Shown here piece by piece: positions 12,559 through 22,140 of a stretch of DNA of 64,000 bases. The notes beneath the pieces were generated by a model that was not told the DNA's origin, ran no database searches, and saw only the letters and a program-made list of their open reading frames with translations. Source of the stretch: Gentiana macrophylla (lineage: Eukaryota; Streptophyta; Magnoliopsida; Gentianales; Gentianaceae). A program made the position numbers and the translations under genes. The stretch covers positions 62,001-126,000 of the forward strand of contig JAOBSW010001084.1 of NCBI GenBank assembly GCA_026214975.1. Reading direction: 5' to 3'. Within the stretch, counting starts at the first letter, position 1. Every line of letters begins with the position of its first letter.

Positions 12559-14676
12559 ATGTCTAGCAGTGATAGTGACTCCCAAAATAGAGAGGAGATT
12601 GTTGAAACTGAGGTAGAATCGACGGAGGAAACAATTTCTGAGAATCCAACCGCTTCCGGTGAGAGAGCAGTCGGAGAAGAAGAAGAGGAGGGAGAGCAGG
12701 AGACATCTCCTCGAACCGTTGGATCTTCTCGACCTGTTGCCAAGCGCAAAACCAGAATGCAGGGCCAGGGACCGTATGGATGTGTGTCAAATCTGACGCA
12801 AGAGAAAGCCAAGGCGATCTGTTCGAGATATGGAATCCCCTACTCGTCTGACCACATTAAAGTGTCACACGATCGATACCAGTTCGCATGCGACCCTCCC
12901 CTTGGGTTCTGTGCCATATACGAGGCGCAATTGAGAGAGGGATTAAGATTCCCCTTCGATCCGTGTCTAATCGCCGTCCTTCAACACTACAAGATCTGCA
13001 TCACCCAGCTCGCTCCCAATGGGATCAGGAGCGTAATGGGTTTCGCGCTGGCGTGTCGAATCGCCAAGGTTGAATTCTCGGTTCGACTATTCCGTCAGTA
13101 CTTTGCCTTGGCGAGTTTGCAGGACGTGGGATGGTATACATTTCAGAAGCGTCCTCTGGCATCGGAGTTCGTGAGGAAGGTGATCTCGTCCCATGGCGAC
13201 TGGAAACCCAACTTTTACTTTATTCGACATGGTCTGATCGATATCGACATACATACTTGGTTCCAAAGGCCGCAAAAATGGCATGATCGGCTCAAATCGG
13301 ACGTTCCCAGCGAGTGTGCGACCATCGAGTGCGCTCATCCCGATGTTGCGACTCGGAACCTTCATTCTCTATATCCGTTTGTAGACATCGAGACGGCAGG
13401 TCCAGGCGCTTATCTGGAACTCGATGAGGACGTTCGAGTTTTGCGTAGGCGACTGATTCGTTCTGTTGAACTGTTGTACTTGTATTTTCTAGATTTTTAA
13501 TGCTGTTTTAACGTCGACCTATCTCTTGTTTGCAGTGGAACACTTTGCAAGGCTAGAGGCAGTTGGAAAGATGCCCGACCCTAAAAAGGTAGATCCTCGC
13601 ACAATCCAGGAAATGGCTGGCATCAAGTCGAAGAAGCCTTCCTCAGGTACATCCGGCGGACAAAGGGGTACGACTCGTTCTTCTACTCCTGCCCCGACAT
13701 CTGAGATCTTAAGGAGTCAGCCTGACGAGGCTAATGTGGTAGAGCTGACCGAAGGTGACTTCGTCTCGAGAAAACGCCATAAATCATCCGAGGTGAGACA
13801 TGGGGTCGGGAAAGAGACCCGTAACCTTGCTCCACCAAATTCTACTGAGGCGATTCCCGGGATGAACGTAGCAGAGATGGAGGGCATGACTCCAGAGGAG
13901 CTACACGACCTTATCGTGAAGAGTCAACGAGCTGTGAGTCTTCTTTTATTTCCTTGTATCTTCAAGGTTTTGTCTGACTTCGAAGTTAACAATCTTTCCC
14001 TTTTTTGTAGACTCGTCTGGCCGCGAAAGTGGCGTTAAATAGAATCGAGTCTCCCTCGGCAGCTTTGGAGGAGCAGAAGGAGACAATTGTTAAGCTGACA
14101 TCGGATCTCGAGAAGCTGAAAGTTAAAGCCAATAAGTTAGACGACAGACGCATGAAACTGGAGTCGGATCTGTCCAAGGCACGAGAAGACCTGTCTGCTA
14201 GAGATGCTGAGCTGGCGGCGGTAAAGTCGGAGCTGGATCAAACCAAAGCTGAGCTGGCTGCCTCTACCAAGGCTCGAGACGATCTTCAGCTCGAGGTCGA
14301 TAGCTTCACGACCCGCTTGGAAGCAGCTAAGAAGGATTTCCTGACGTCTGACGAGTTTGATAACGACCTGGCGCTTCTGATGAGTCAGGCCATGAAGGGG
14401 TTTCTCGAACGATCGGGCGAAGTCAAGATGGTCGTCCCTGACTTCGAGGTCAAGAGCATCGGCAAAGCCTATTTATATGACCCAGAGTCCATTCCCCGAT
14501 ATGGCCGATACATCACCGATTTCAAGGCTGGCGTGTCTCTCTATAACAAGTACGTGGTCCCGATACGAGAGGAGCCGGTGAAGGGAACGCCGAGTTGGAT
14601 GAACAGGTCGATCCCAATGCTTCGACTTCAAACCAGCCTTCTGCCTGATGCTCTTCCCTTGTCGCATTTTTATTGA
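12559..14676 (+). CDS. Antisense gypsy-associated gene, PF04195-like domain plus coiled coil, three exons
   Basis: The model joins exons 12559-13444, 13536-13933 and 14011-14676, with GT-AG introns of 91 and 77 bp. Frame is kept at both joints (phases 1 and 0). The product would be 649 aa with no internal stop. Residues 1-70 are acidic (runs of E and S) and end in a basic patch (AKRKTR). Residues about 125-185 (FPFDPCLIAVLQHY, then QLAPNG) resemble the family called putative gypsy-type transposon (Transposase_28). Residues about 445-535, in exon 3, form a long charged coiled coil. It runs against gag-pol, next to the 3' LTR, as extra ORFs do in some Tat elements. The family's function is unknown, and the word transposase in its name is not evidence of activity. 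It is the only open gene in the element. Splicing is predicted, not shown. ATG 12559 is the first in-frame start after the candidate promoter. Confidence 0.8.
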
Positions 14677-15619
14677 ACTTTTCTTATTCGATCTGGTTGT
14701 AATAACATTTACGTTTTTATTTGTCTAAACTTGTATTCGGTCATTTTGATCCCATAGACTTGACATTTTAATTTGCATTTTGATCTTTGAATTTGAATCA
14801 TCACTATGCTTTTCACTGAATGTCTTTTGTTTCTTGTTGATCGTTTGTTTAGGGTGTAGTCCTTTTGAACTTAATTCCCTTGAAAATGTTGCCTTATGGG
14901 GTGTAGTCCTTCGGACTTAATTCCCTTTGGCCCTCGAAAGTGTAGTAGGAGTACATGACTCCTGGTACACTTGAGTATGAGTCGACCTAGCATTGTGTTG
15001 CCTTGTTGGCTTGACTTGGCTTTTTGGTGGGAGCTCGATTCGACTATTCTGCTTTTGATCGGGCACATCGTGGTGCTTATGATCGAGCCGAGTTAAGGAT
15101 CCATCGCGGGATCCGCCGACTGCTTAGCATCGTGGCTTACTGGCATGTCGGAAGGGATATGAGCATTGTCAGTGACTTGGCTTTATTCACTATTTCGTTT
15201 CAAATCCGCCGACTGCTTAGCATCGTGGCTTACTGGCATGTCGGGAGTGATATAAGCGTTGTCAGTGACTTGGCTTTATTCACTATTTTGTTTCAAATCC
15301 GCCGACTGCTTAGCATCGTGGCTTACTGGCATGTCGGGAGTGATATAAGCGTTGTCAGTGACTTGGCTTTATTCACTATTTTGTTTTTAACTCCATCTTC
15401 GTCGTGTCGAGGTGATATAAGCATTGTCAATGACTTGGCTTTTTTCACCGTACAGCGCTGAGTTGTTCGGGTCGGAGAATTGATGTCGCGGTCGATTATT
15501 GCGTAATTAAAAAGAAAAAGAAAGCATGCTTAATAAAAGGAATCGAAATGTATCGTCATATCGACCTATTACAATTGATGAGAATAGAACTGCAAAAGTC
15601 ATGAGAAATAGAAAATAAT
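14677..15619. other. Spacer between the antisense gene and the pol 3' end
   Basis: This is non-coding sequence where the antisense gene and pol converge tail to tail. It includes a short direct repeat around ggtgtagtccttttgaactt (14852 and 14900) and the 93-bp minisatellite at 15111-15440. No clear terminator or poly(A) signal is recognised on either strand. Confidence 0.75.
15111..15440. repeat. 93-bp minisatellite, three units plus a partial
   Basis: Units begin atccgccgactgcttagc at 15111, 15204 and 15297 (steps of 93 and 93 bp). A degenerate partial unit follows from about 15390 to 15440. Units 2 and 3 are nearly identical, which suggests recent duplication. Because 93 is a multiple of 3, one frame stays open through the array and mimics a 145-codon ORF (15024-15461), which I do not call a gene. 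Confidence 0.93.
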
Positions 15620-16135
15620 TTAAACATAATACTTTCTGAGGTTGGTGGCATGCCAGGTTCGAGGCACTGTGCTTCCATCCGACCTCCCCAATTGATATGA
15701 CCCTTTAGGATGCACTTTCAAGATTTTGTACGGACCTTCCCAATTCGGCTCGAGCTTGCCTATTGGGTCCTGCTTGCTGGCTTCATTTTTCCTCAATACG
15801 AGATCTCCTACTTGGAAGTATTTGTATTTCACCCTCTCGTTGTAATATTGAGAAATCTTTCTTTTATAACTGGCCATCCGATATGCTGCCATCTCTCTCT
15901 TCTCTTCGACGTTGTCTTTTTCTTCCCTTAGGTCGGCAGCATTAGTTTCGACATTGTAAGCCAAAACCCGAGGTGAAGCTAGTCCGATCTCTGCAGGTAT
16001 CACAGCTTCACATCCATAGGCCATGGCAAAAGGAGTCTCTTGGGTTGCTGAGTTGGGTGCTGTGCGATATGACCATAATATACTGGGTAACTGAGCTGCC
16101 CAATCTCGGCCTTCATCTTCCAATCGCTTCTTCAA
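15620..16135 (-). pseudogene. Integrase C-terminal part of Tat-type pol
   Basis: This 171-codon minus-strand stretch continues the integrase in a new frame. It begins with KKRLEDEG, carries the conserved LWSYRTAPNSAT segment typical of the end of the gypsy integrase core, then the VGDLVLRKN and EGPYKI motifs of the C-terminal domain, and ends at a natural-looking stop (LRKYYV). It differs in frame from 16132-17634 upstream. The joint region around 16140-16190 should carry the third catalytic acid after an NGQ motif. There the reading is NGQSSA followed by a stop, so the catalytic Glu is absent as read. Confidence 0.9.
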
Positions 16136-17634
16136 TCCAAACTTGATCGCTGCTGTTTATGCGCTCGACTGTCCATTAGGCGAGGTCGGGCCGCGACGTC
16201 GTCGTGCTCGATCCTGAATTCTTTCAACCAATTCTGCACTCTGTCATCAAGAAACCGAGTCCCGTTGTCCGAGACCAGATACTTCGGAATTCCGAACCTA
16301 CACAAAATATTCTCCCATAGAAATTTTTTGATGGTCAGGGCCCTGATGTCAGTAAGAGCTTTGGCCTCGACCCATTTAGTAAAATAATCAACCGCAGCGA
16401 CGGCGTGCATTTGAAATTCCCGGGCTCGAGGTAGAGGTCCGACTATATCGACTCCCCATTCATCGAACGGCCATACTGGACTTCGATGGCATTCATTTCG
16501 TGCTTGGCGATGAGTTACCACGTCGTGTACCTGATGAGGCTCGCAACTCATTACCAATCGACTCGCATCTTTTTGCATTGACGGCCAGAAATATCCTGCC
16601 AGTTTGCACTTCCTTACCAACATTCGAGCTCCGCAATGATTACCACAGACTCCTTGGTGTATCTCTTCGAGCAGATAAGCCCCCTCTTCTTCCGATGCAC
16701 ATCGCATCCAAGGGGTTACAAATGATTTTCGATAAAGCACATAATCGAAAAGAGCGTACCTGGAGGCTTGAAGTCGGATTTTCCTGGCCTGAGATTTATC
16801 GGTGGGGAGCATTCCATCTTTCAAGAATAGTGCTATAGGATCCATCCAGGTCGATCCTTGAATCACGGGCTGCACGTCGACCTCGTTATAGCTCCGTTCC
16901 GCTAGCATCTCAACCAGAACTTTCCTCTTTGATTTGAAATTCGACGCGAGCTTAGACAACGCATCGGCTCGCTTGTTCTCACTCCGAGGTACCTGTTCGA
17001 CCAGGATAGTCTTGAATTTCGACATTAACCCCTGAACAACCTTTAGATAGCTTTTCATTGATTCTTCTTTAGCTTCATACTCTCCCCGAACGTGATTTAC
17101 CACGAGTTGAGAGTCGCTGTATACCAGAAGATTCTCGACTCCCAACTTCGATGCTAGCTTTAAACCTGTGATTAGGGCCTCATATTCGGCTTCGTTGTTC
17201 GTAGCCTTGAACTCGAACCGAAGTGCATACGGAAACTCTTCCCCTTTCGGACTAACTAGTAGTAAACCAGCTCCAGCCCCCTCTTTACTCGAGGCACCGT
17301 CGACGTGGAGTGTCCACTGCTCTTCCGATGACTGTTTTCCCTGTTCTAATTGAATCGACAACCCTTCTGCTATGAAGTCAGCCAGAGCTTGACCCTTGAT
17401 GGTTGTTCGAGGTAGAAACTCTATGTCGTATTCCGCTAGCTCGACAACCCATTTGGCTAATCGACCCGATGTCTCGGGCTTTGCCAAGATCTGTTTCAAC
17501 GGTTGGTCAGTGACCACAGCAATGGGATGTGCTTGGAAGTATGGCTTCAACTTTCTCGACGCATGAACCAAACTCAACGCTAATTTCTCCGCAGGGGTAT
17601 ACGACCTCTGCGCCATGTAGGGCTTTACTGACAA
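16132..17634 (-). pseudogene. RNase H end, second RNase H and integrase of Tat-type pol
   Basis: This is a 500-codon open stretch. Residues 1-80 finish the RT-linked RNase H region (TPAEKLAL, then ADFIAEGL). Residues about 107-230 are a second, archaeal-type RNase H with acids D112, E148 or E150, D174 and D224. Residues about 320-370 are the integrase zinc-binding region, with H326, H333 and C364. The second Cys position reads CEPHQ instead of the usual CxxCQ form. The core has D396 (GVDIVGP) and D456 (SDNGTRF), and then frame is lost before the third acid. The dual RNase H supports Tat placement. It overlaps the RT stretch out of frame near 17630. Confidence 0.93.
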
Positions 17635-18451
17635 AATAGATTGGGATTTGTCCTTGGTCTTCTTCTCGAACTAAGACAGCGCTTACCGCTTCCTCACAGA
17701 CTGCTAAATAAACCAGGAGCTTCTCTCCATCTCGAGGTGAGGACAGCGTTGGCAAATCAGATAAATATTCTTTCAAATCGTCAAACGCCTTCTGACACTC
17801 CCCATCCCATCGGAACGGACTAGCTTTTTTCAGAATCTTGAAGAAAGGTAAAGCTCTCTGCGCTGATATCGACAGAAAACGGTTGAGAGCTGCCATCCGA
17901 CCTGTCAACCTTTGCACCTCTTTGACATTCCGAGGTGTGGGCATGCTTTTGAGAGCCTCGATTTTATCCGGGTTAGCTCTGATCCCATCTCTCGATATCA
18001 TATAACCTAGAAACTTACCCGATCGGACTCCAAACGTGCATTTCTTCGGGTTGAGCTTCATGTTTGCGGCCTGCAGCACCTCGAATACTTCTCTGACGTC
18101 GACAAGAAACTGTCCCAAGGACTTGCTCTTGATCAATAAATCATCCACATAAACCTCCATATTCCGACCTATTTGTTTCTTGAAAATTTTGTTGACGGCC
18201 CGTTGATAAGTAGCCCCTGCATTCTTAAGCCCGAACGGCATCGTAACGAAGCAAAAAGTGCCAAATTCTGTGATAAAAGCGGTTTTTTCTGAGTCCTGTG
18301 GATCCATATAGATCTGATAATAACCCTTGTACGCATCGAGGAACCCGAACACCTCGAAGCCCAGTGTCGAGTCGACTAACTGGTCGATCTTCGGTAGCGG
18401 GTAAGAATCCTTGGGGCATGCCTTGTTAAGATCTGTAAAGTCAACGCACAT
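17507..18451 (-). pseudogene. Reverse transcriptase of Tat-type pol
   Basis: This is a 314-codon stretch. It has the RT start motif DFTDLNKACPKDSYPLP, the first catalytic Asp in FLDAYKGYYQI (D39), MPFGLKNAGATYQ at 71-83, and the catalytic YVDD at 101-104, all intact. The connection and the start of RNase H follow (FRWDGECQKAFDDLK). After about residue 270 the reading leaves the family sequence because of a frameshift near 17630. The upstream part of RT is in another frame (18459-19118). The active-site motifs are present, but the protein cannot be made as one chain. Confidence 0.95.
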
Positions 18452-18458
18452 TCGCCAC

Positions 18459-19118
18459 TCACGATCCGGCTTTAACCAAACTTTGGATTGGCGGCCAATC
18501 CGGATAAAAAACTTCTTTCACGATCCCTGCAGTCAACAACTTGTCGACCTCTTTTCTTACTGCTTCCTTTCTCTCGGGGGCAAGATTTCTCTTCTTTTGC
18601 CGTATCGGTCTCTTTTTGGGATCGACGTTGAGTTGGTGCACTGCTATATCTGCCGATAGGCCTGGCATGTCATCTGCCTTCCACGCAAAAACGTCTCGAA
18701 ACTCGACTAGGAGGTCGACCAAGGCTCTCATGTCGGGGTGTGGCATCCACTTCCCGATCTGGACCCCTTGACCTTCTTCCTCTTCCCAAACTCGAACTTC
18801 CTCGGTCGGGTCGGCAGAAACCCAGCTCCGTTCTTCCTCTTCCTCAGGTATCAATTCCTCAACTAGCACCTGCCCAACTCCTTTTCCTTTGATCGTAACC
18901 AGACTACAATTCCGGGCTACCTCGATGTCTCCTTTGACTTCATGGGTACCGTACCAGGTTGGAAACTTCATGCTGTTGTGGAATGTCGAGATGATAGCTC
19001 TGAGATCATATAATGCCGGTCGACCTAATATCGCGTTATACCCTGAAGGGGCCTTAACTACGACATAGGTCATTTCCATTGTCCGCCCTTTTTCTCCGTT
19101 TCCGACCGTAGTTAACAA
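18459..19118 (-). pseudogene. Protease C-terminal end and RT N-terminal part
   Basis: This 219-codon stretch shows the YNAILGRPALYDLRA motif at the end of the gypsy aspartic protease, an acidic linker (EEEEERSW), then the N-terminal RT region (FAWKADDMPGL, KKRNLAPER, and GIVKEVFYPDW). It breaks at 18459, where an out-of-frame joint leads to the main RT stretch. It starts after another shift near 19160. Confidence 0.9.
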
Positions 19119-19396
19119 ATTGATCGACCCGACAGGGTGGATGGCCTGCCCTGTAAATCCGAATAAAGGGGTAGATAGCGAATGATGTCTTCATCTTTCA
19201 ACCTCATTGCCTTAAACGCTGAATAATAAAGGATATTGACGGCGCTTCCACTGTCGACACAAACTCTTTTTACTCGACCTCTGCTTATTACTCCCTCGAT
19301 CACCAACCCCTCACTATGGCTATGGGAACTCGGAACATCGTCCTTAGGCCCATAACCCACCTCCGTGGTAAACCTGACCCTTTTTGACTCTCTCAA
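19112..19396 (-). pseudogene. Aspartic protease N-terminal part
   Basis: This 94-codon stretch has the active-site loop VDSGSAVNILY (D48-S49-G50), a variant of the more common D-T/S-G form in gypsy proteases. It is preceded by a linker in the same frame (19397-19573) and a stop at 19574. Near 19160 the frame changes to that of 18459-19118, and the last residues here are off-frame. Confidence 0.88.
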
Positions 19397-19573
19397 TCTA
19401 TCTGACGAGTGTCGACTTGATCGAGGTCGATCTGACTCGTGCTCTGCAACGATTGTGTTAACGTCATATCCGGCACGATTATCTCGATGAGGATCTCGGT
19501 TCTGAACTTCTCGAGGGTCATCTGGGGATTGTCTCTGTATGTTGGGTCGGATGACCTTTCTCGCCGATTCCGG

Positions 19574-20854
19574 TTATCTCGACGTGGAGACCGATCTTTC
19601 TTTCCGTTGTAGCTCTTTCTCTTGTACTCCCGACGGCCCTTTGGCTCGTCTTTTACGATTGCCGACAACTTCATCTAATCGACCCTCTTGGATACAAGCG
19701 TCGATATCCCTCTTCAGATCAAAGCACTCCTCCGTGTCGTGCCCCACACATCTCGTGATAGTCACAATACTTGTGAGTATTTTTACTTTCATTTGGATCT
19801 TTGGACATCGGTTTAGGTGTCCGAGCGATGTTCTTCTTGATCATGATTGCCAATACCTCCCCCCGAGATCGGTTGAGGGGTATAAAATCTCGGTCTTTCA
19901 AATTTCCTTTCTTTCCCAACCGATCCGATATCGGAGCTGTCAGTCGATCAAAGACGTTGGACTTGCTTTCTTCATTCCGACCCCTAGGCTGACCCTTGTT
20001 CTGGCTTCGGGAGTCGTTCCTCGAGCTGAGGCCAAGTGAAATGGTGTGCAGACGCACTGCCTCTTCACCTTGGCAGAATCTATGGACTATGTTCACACAT
20101 TCATCCATATCATTCGGCATTTTCTTGGATAGCTTATCATACAGCTTCATATTCCGCAGACCTCCCACAAAGGCATTAACTTGCAGCGCATCACTGGCAT
20201 TATGCACTTTCATGGCTTCAAGGTTGAAACGTCTCATGAAGTCGATAGTAGATTCTCCTTTTTCCTGCTTGATGTTCATAAGGTGGGTAGCACTAAGATG
20301 GAACTTCTTGTTCCCAATGAAAGCGTCTCGGAATTTTTGTCCCAATCAGAGAAAGCTAGAGATCGATCCGGGACGTAGCTTATGAAACCACTCCCGAGCT
20401 CGACCAGTGAGCAACGTATCAAAAGCTCGACACTTCATGGCGTCATTGGCGTTCCTCAACCTCATCAAAGATATGTATCGATATAGATGGTCCTCTGGGT
20501 CCGTAGTACCGTCATAGGGCTCCATCTTTGGCGGCTTAAAGGATTCGGGCATCGTATATATTTCGATCTCGGGACTAAATGGCGACTCAAGCCATTCGGT
20601 GGGTTGATCTTTCCCCACAATGCGGTTGAACTCGTTTCGGATGCTATCCTCGACCTGCCACTGAAGCTTTTCTTGCTCGGGGCGTTTATGGCGTTAGTCA
20701 CGCTGATTTCAATCGCGCCTTCTTCACACTCCTCTTCAGCCCCAACAGGCCTCTTACCCTTAGCATTATCAATCTCCTTACGACCTGGAGGGTCTAACTG
20801 GTGTTCAACAGGGGGATTGCAGATTCCCTTACCTATAAATGCCGAGGCTACCAC
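19574..20854 (-). pseudogene. Gag of Tat-type element, broken
   Basis: The pieces run 20854 to about 20680, 20640 to 20346, 20345 to about 19745, and about 19792 to 19574. The core retrotransposon gag domain is clear (EPYDGTTDPEDHLYRY, AREWFHKL, KFRDAFIGNKK, then a GGLR segment). A frameshift lies near 20670-20690, an in-frame TGA sits exactly between the two core halves at 20346-20348, and another shift falls near 19745 within the segment between KYCDYHE and GHDTEECFDLKRDI, where the short Cys/His motif of Tat gags lies. A tail rich in R, K and D follows. The likely start is near 20854 (ATG), 264 bp from the LTR. Confidence 0.9.
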
Positions 20855-21118
20855 CTCTTCAAGGCGTCCTCATCCAAAGATGCCAAGTGGTCCGCCACGT
20901 CTTGCGGTGTGGGGAAGCCGAGGCACTGGGAGGATCCGCAGAATCGCGGGTCTAGATCGATGGGGACTTCTTGAACACGTGAGGAACCCTGCTGGATCTA
21001 TATCCGTGTGCTCTTCGATCTGCATGTTCTTGCTGTTCGCCGGTTTCTTCCTTGCTGGTGGCACCATTGCAATCTCTTTACCAACTCACCGGTAGAAGGC
21101 CCTCCTTCTAGCGCCAAA
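20855..21118 (-). other. 5' leader of the gypsy element
   Basis: This stretch lies between the 5' LTR and gag. Apart from the primer-binding site I see no feature in it. Minus-strand frames continue upstream of 20854 without clear gag similarity, so gag could start somewhat earlier. Confidence 0.6.
21101..21116 (-). other. Primer-binding site of the gypsy element
   Basis: The minus strand reads tggcgctagaaggagg, 2 nt after the CA end of the 5' LTR, which is where the priming tRNA 3' end must pair. The tggcgc start is common in plant gypsy elements. I do not assign the tRNA. Confidence 0.7.
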
Positions 21119-21642
21119 TGACGATGCTATATAACGCACCACCGGTGGCGAGGACACGTGTAATCTAAGGATGAGTGTAAGAGATCGAGGTGGTGAATAT
21201 GAACAAAAGATGATGTTTTTGGTGTATTATGGTGAGTCCAAGAATGTATCTTGGATTGCCTACGTATCCTGTCTGAAAGTCCAGGAATCAAGCCTTACGT
21301 AGTTCCTGGAATGATGTATTTATAGGCACATGTCCTTCTTATGCCCTAGAACTAAGGGCGGCTGGAGTTATTGTCATAAATACCCTTAAATGGGCCTTGC
21401 CTCCTGGCCCAAGTTACCTGTGGGATGTGGACCCAGGAGGCCAGGCTAAGGTATATGACATCGATTCGAATAAGATCGATGTGGTCGTTCGAGTCCAGAC
21501 CCTTGGTGGATCTTACTTGAGCTGTGGTCTTCACTGGTACGTCTCGTATCGACCCGATGCGGGTAGCCGGCTCAGACTCTTTCAAATGCCAGATGGACTA
21601 ATCAGATGATTCCACGTGGAGGTGTGGATCCCCGTATCATCA
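21119..21642 (-). repeat. 5' LTR of the nested gypsy element
   Basis: This is the partner of 11607-12135, with TG...CA ends. The minus strand has TATAAATAC at 21316-21324. Beyond the first 120 bp (plus coordinates) the two copies differ at very few positions. Confidence 0.94.
21316..21324 (-). promoter_or_regulatory. TATA box of the gypsy 5' LTR
   Basis: TATAAATAC on the minus strand would drive gag-pol transcription toward lower coordinates. The assignment rests on the motif and its placement in the LTR. Confidence 0.5.
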
Positions 21643-21647
21643 GTGGT
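21643..21647. repeat. Right target site duplication of the nested gypsy element
   Basis: gtggt matches 11602-11606. Confidence 0.93.
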
Positions 21648-21760
21648 GCTCGGCCGATCGGCGGCGGCACCACCACCGTGTGATCGCCGGCGGCGGCGGC
21701 GGCCTCCGGGCTGCCGGCGGCTGCTGGTGTGATGCGGTGGCCCTGTTTTGTTTTGTGTAT
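21648..21760 (+). other. GC-rich CGG-type tract in the copia leader
   Basis: The copia leader resumes here. It is rich in ggcggc and ccggcgg units, in strong contrast to the AT-rich sequence that follows. No convincing ORF is seen. Confidence 0.75.
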
Positions 21761-21886
21761 TTGTGATTCAATATTGTTTATAGTTGTGATTAATATCTCC
21801 TTTGTTTAGTTGTGTCTGTGGTTAACCAATGGTTCAAATAGTTTGGGTCATTGGGATGCCACATGGCATTAAAATAATAATGGCCT

Positions 21887-22140
21887 TTCCAAATATTTGA
21901 TTTGGAATAGGCCTGGGCCCTTTCCAAATATTTGATTTGGGAAAAGGCCTAGGCCTAGATCACTTCCAAATTTTTGATTTTGGAAAGTGGACAGGCCTAA
22001 ACCAAAATTATTTTGCCGTTCCAAATATTTGATTTGGAATAGGCCTAAGCCCTTTCCAAATATTTGATTTGTAAAAGGCCTAGGCCTAGGCCACTTCCAA
22101 AATTTTGATTTTGGAAAGTGGCCAGGCCTAAGCCAAATTT
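21887..22140 (+). repeat. 132-bp direct duplication built of small palindromes
   Basis: Two copies start at about 21887 and 22019. Each contains two near-palindromes of the form ttccaaatatttgatttgga, one ttttgattttgg-type variant, and aggcct motifs (AGGCCT is itself a palindrome). The copies differ by scattered substitutions. The sequence could fold into several hairpins in RNA. Confidence 0.88.

Larger units (their letters stand above)
11607..21642 (-). mobile_element. Nested Ty3/gypsy element of Tat type with an antisense gene
   Basis: The element is 10,036 bp with LTRs of 529 and 524 bp, TG...CA ends and a gtggt TSD. Pol is on the minus strand, so the right LTR (21119-21642) is the 5' one. 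In transcript order it carries a primer-binding site, gag, protease, RT, RNase H, a second archaeal-type RNase H, integrase, a spacer with a 93-bp minisatellite, and a gene on the opposite strand. The dual RNase H and an extra ORF between pol and the 3' LTR are known marks of the Tat group. Gag-pol has several frameshifts and stops, so this copy is not autonomous. It sits inside the copia leader and is therefore younger than the copia insertion. Confidence 0.93.

Noticed and set aside
15024..15461. 145-codon ORF over the minisatellite
   Set aside because: The open frame results from a 93-bp unit, a multiple of 3. It has internal repetition and no similarity to element proteins.
16500..16838. 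Plus-strand ORFs opposite integrase, RNase H and gag
   Set aside because: These are shadows of the minus-strand pol and gag codons with no family similarity of their own.
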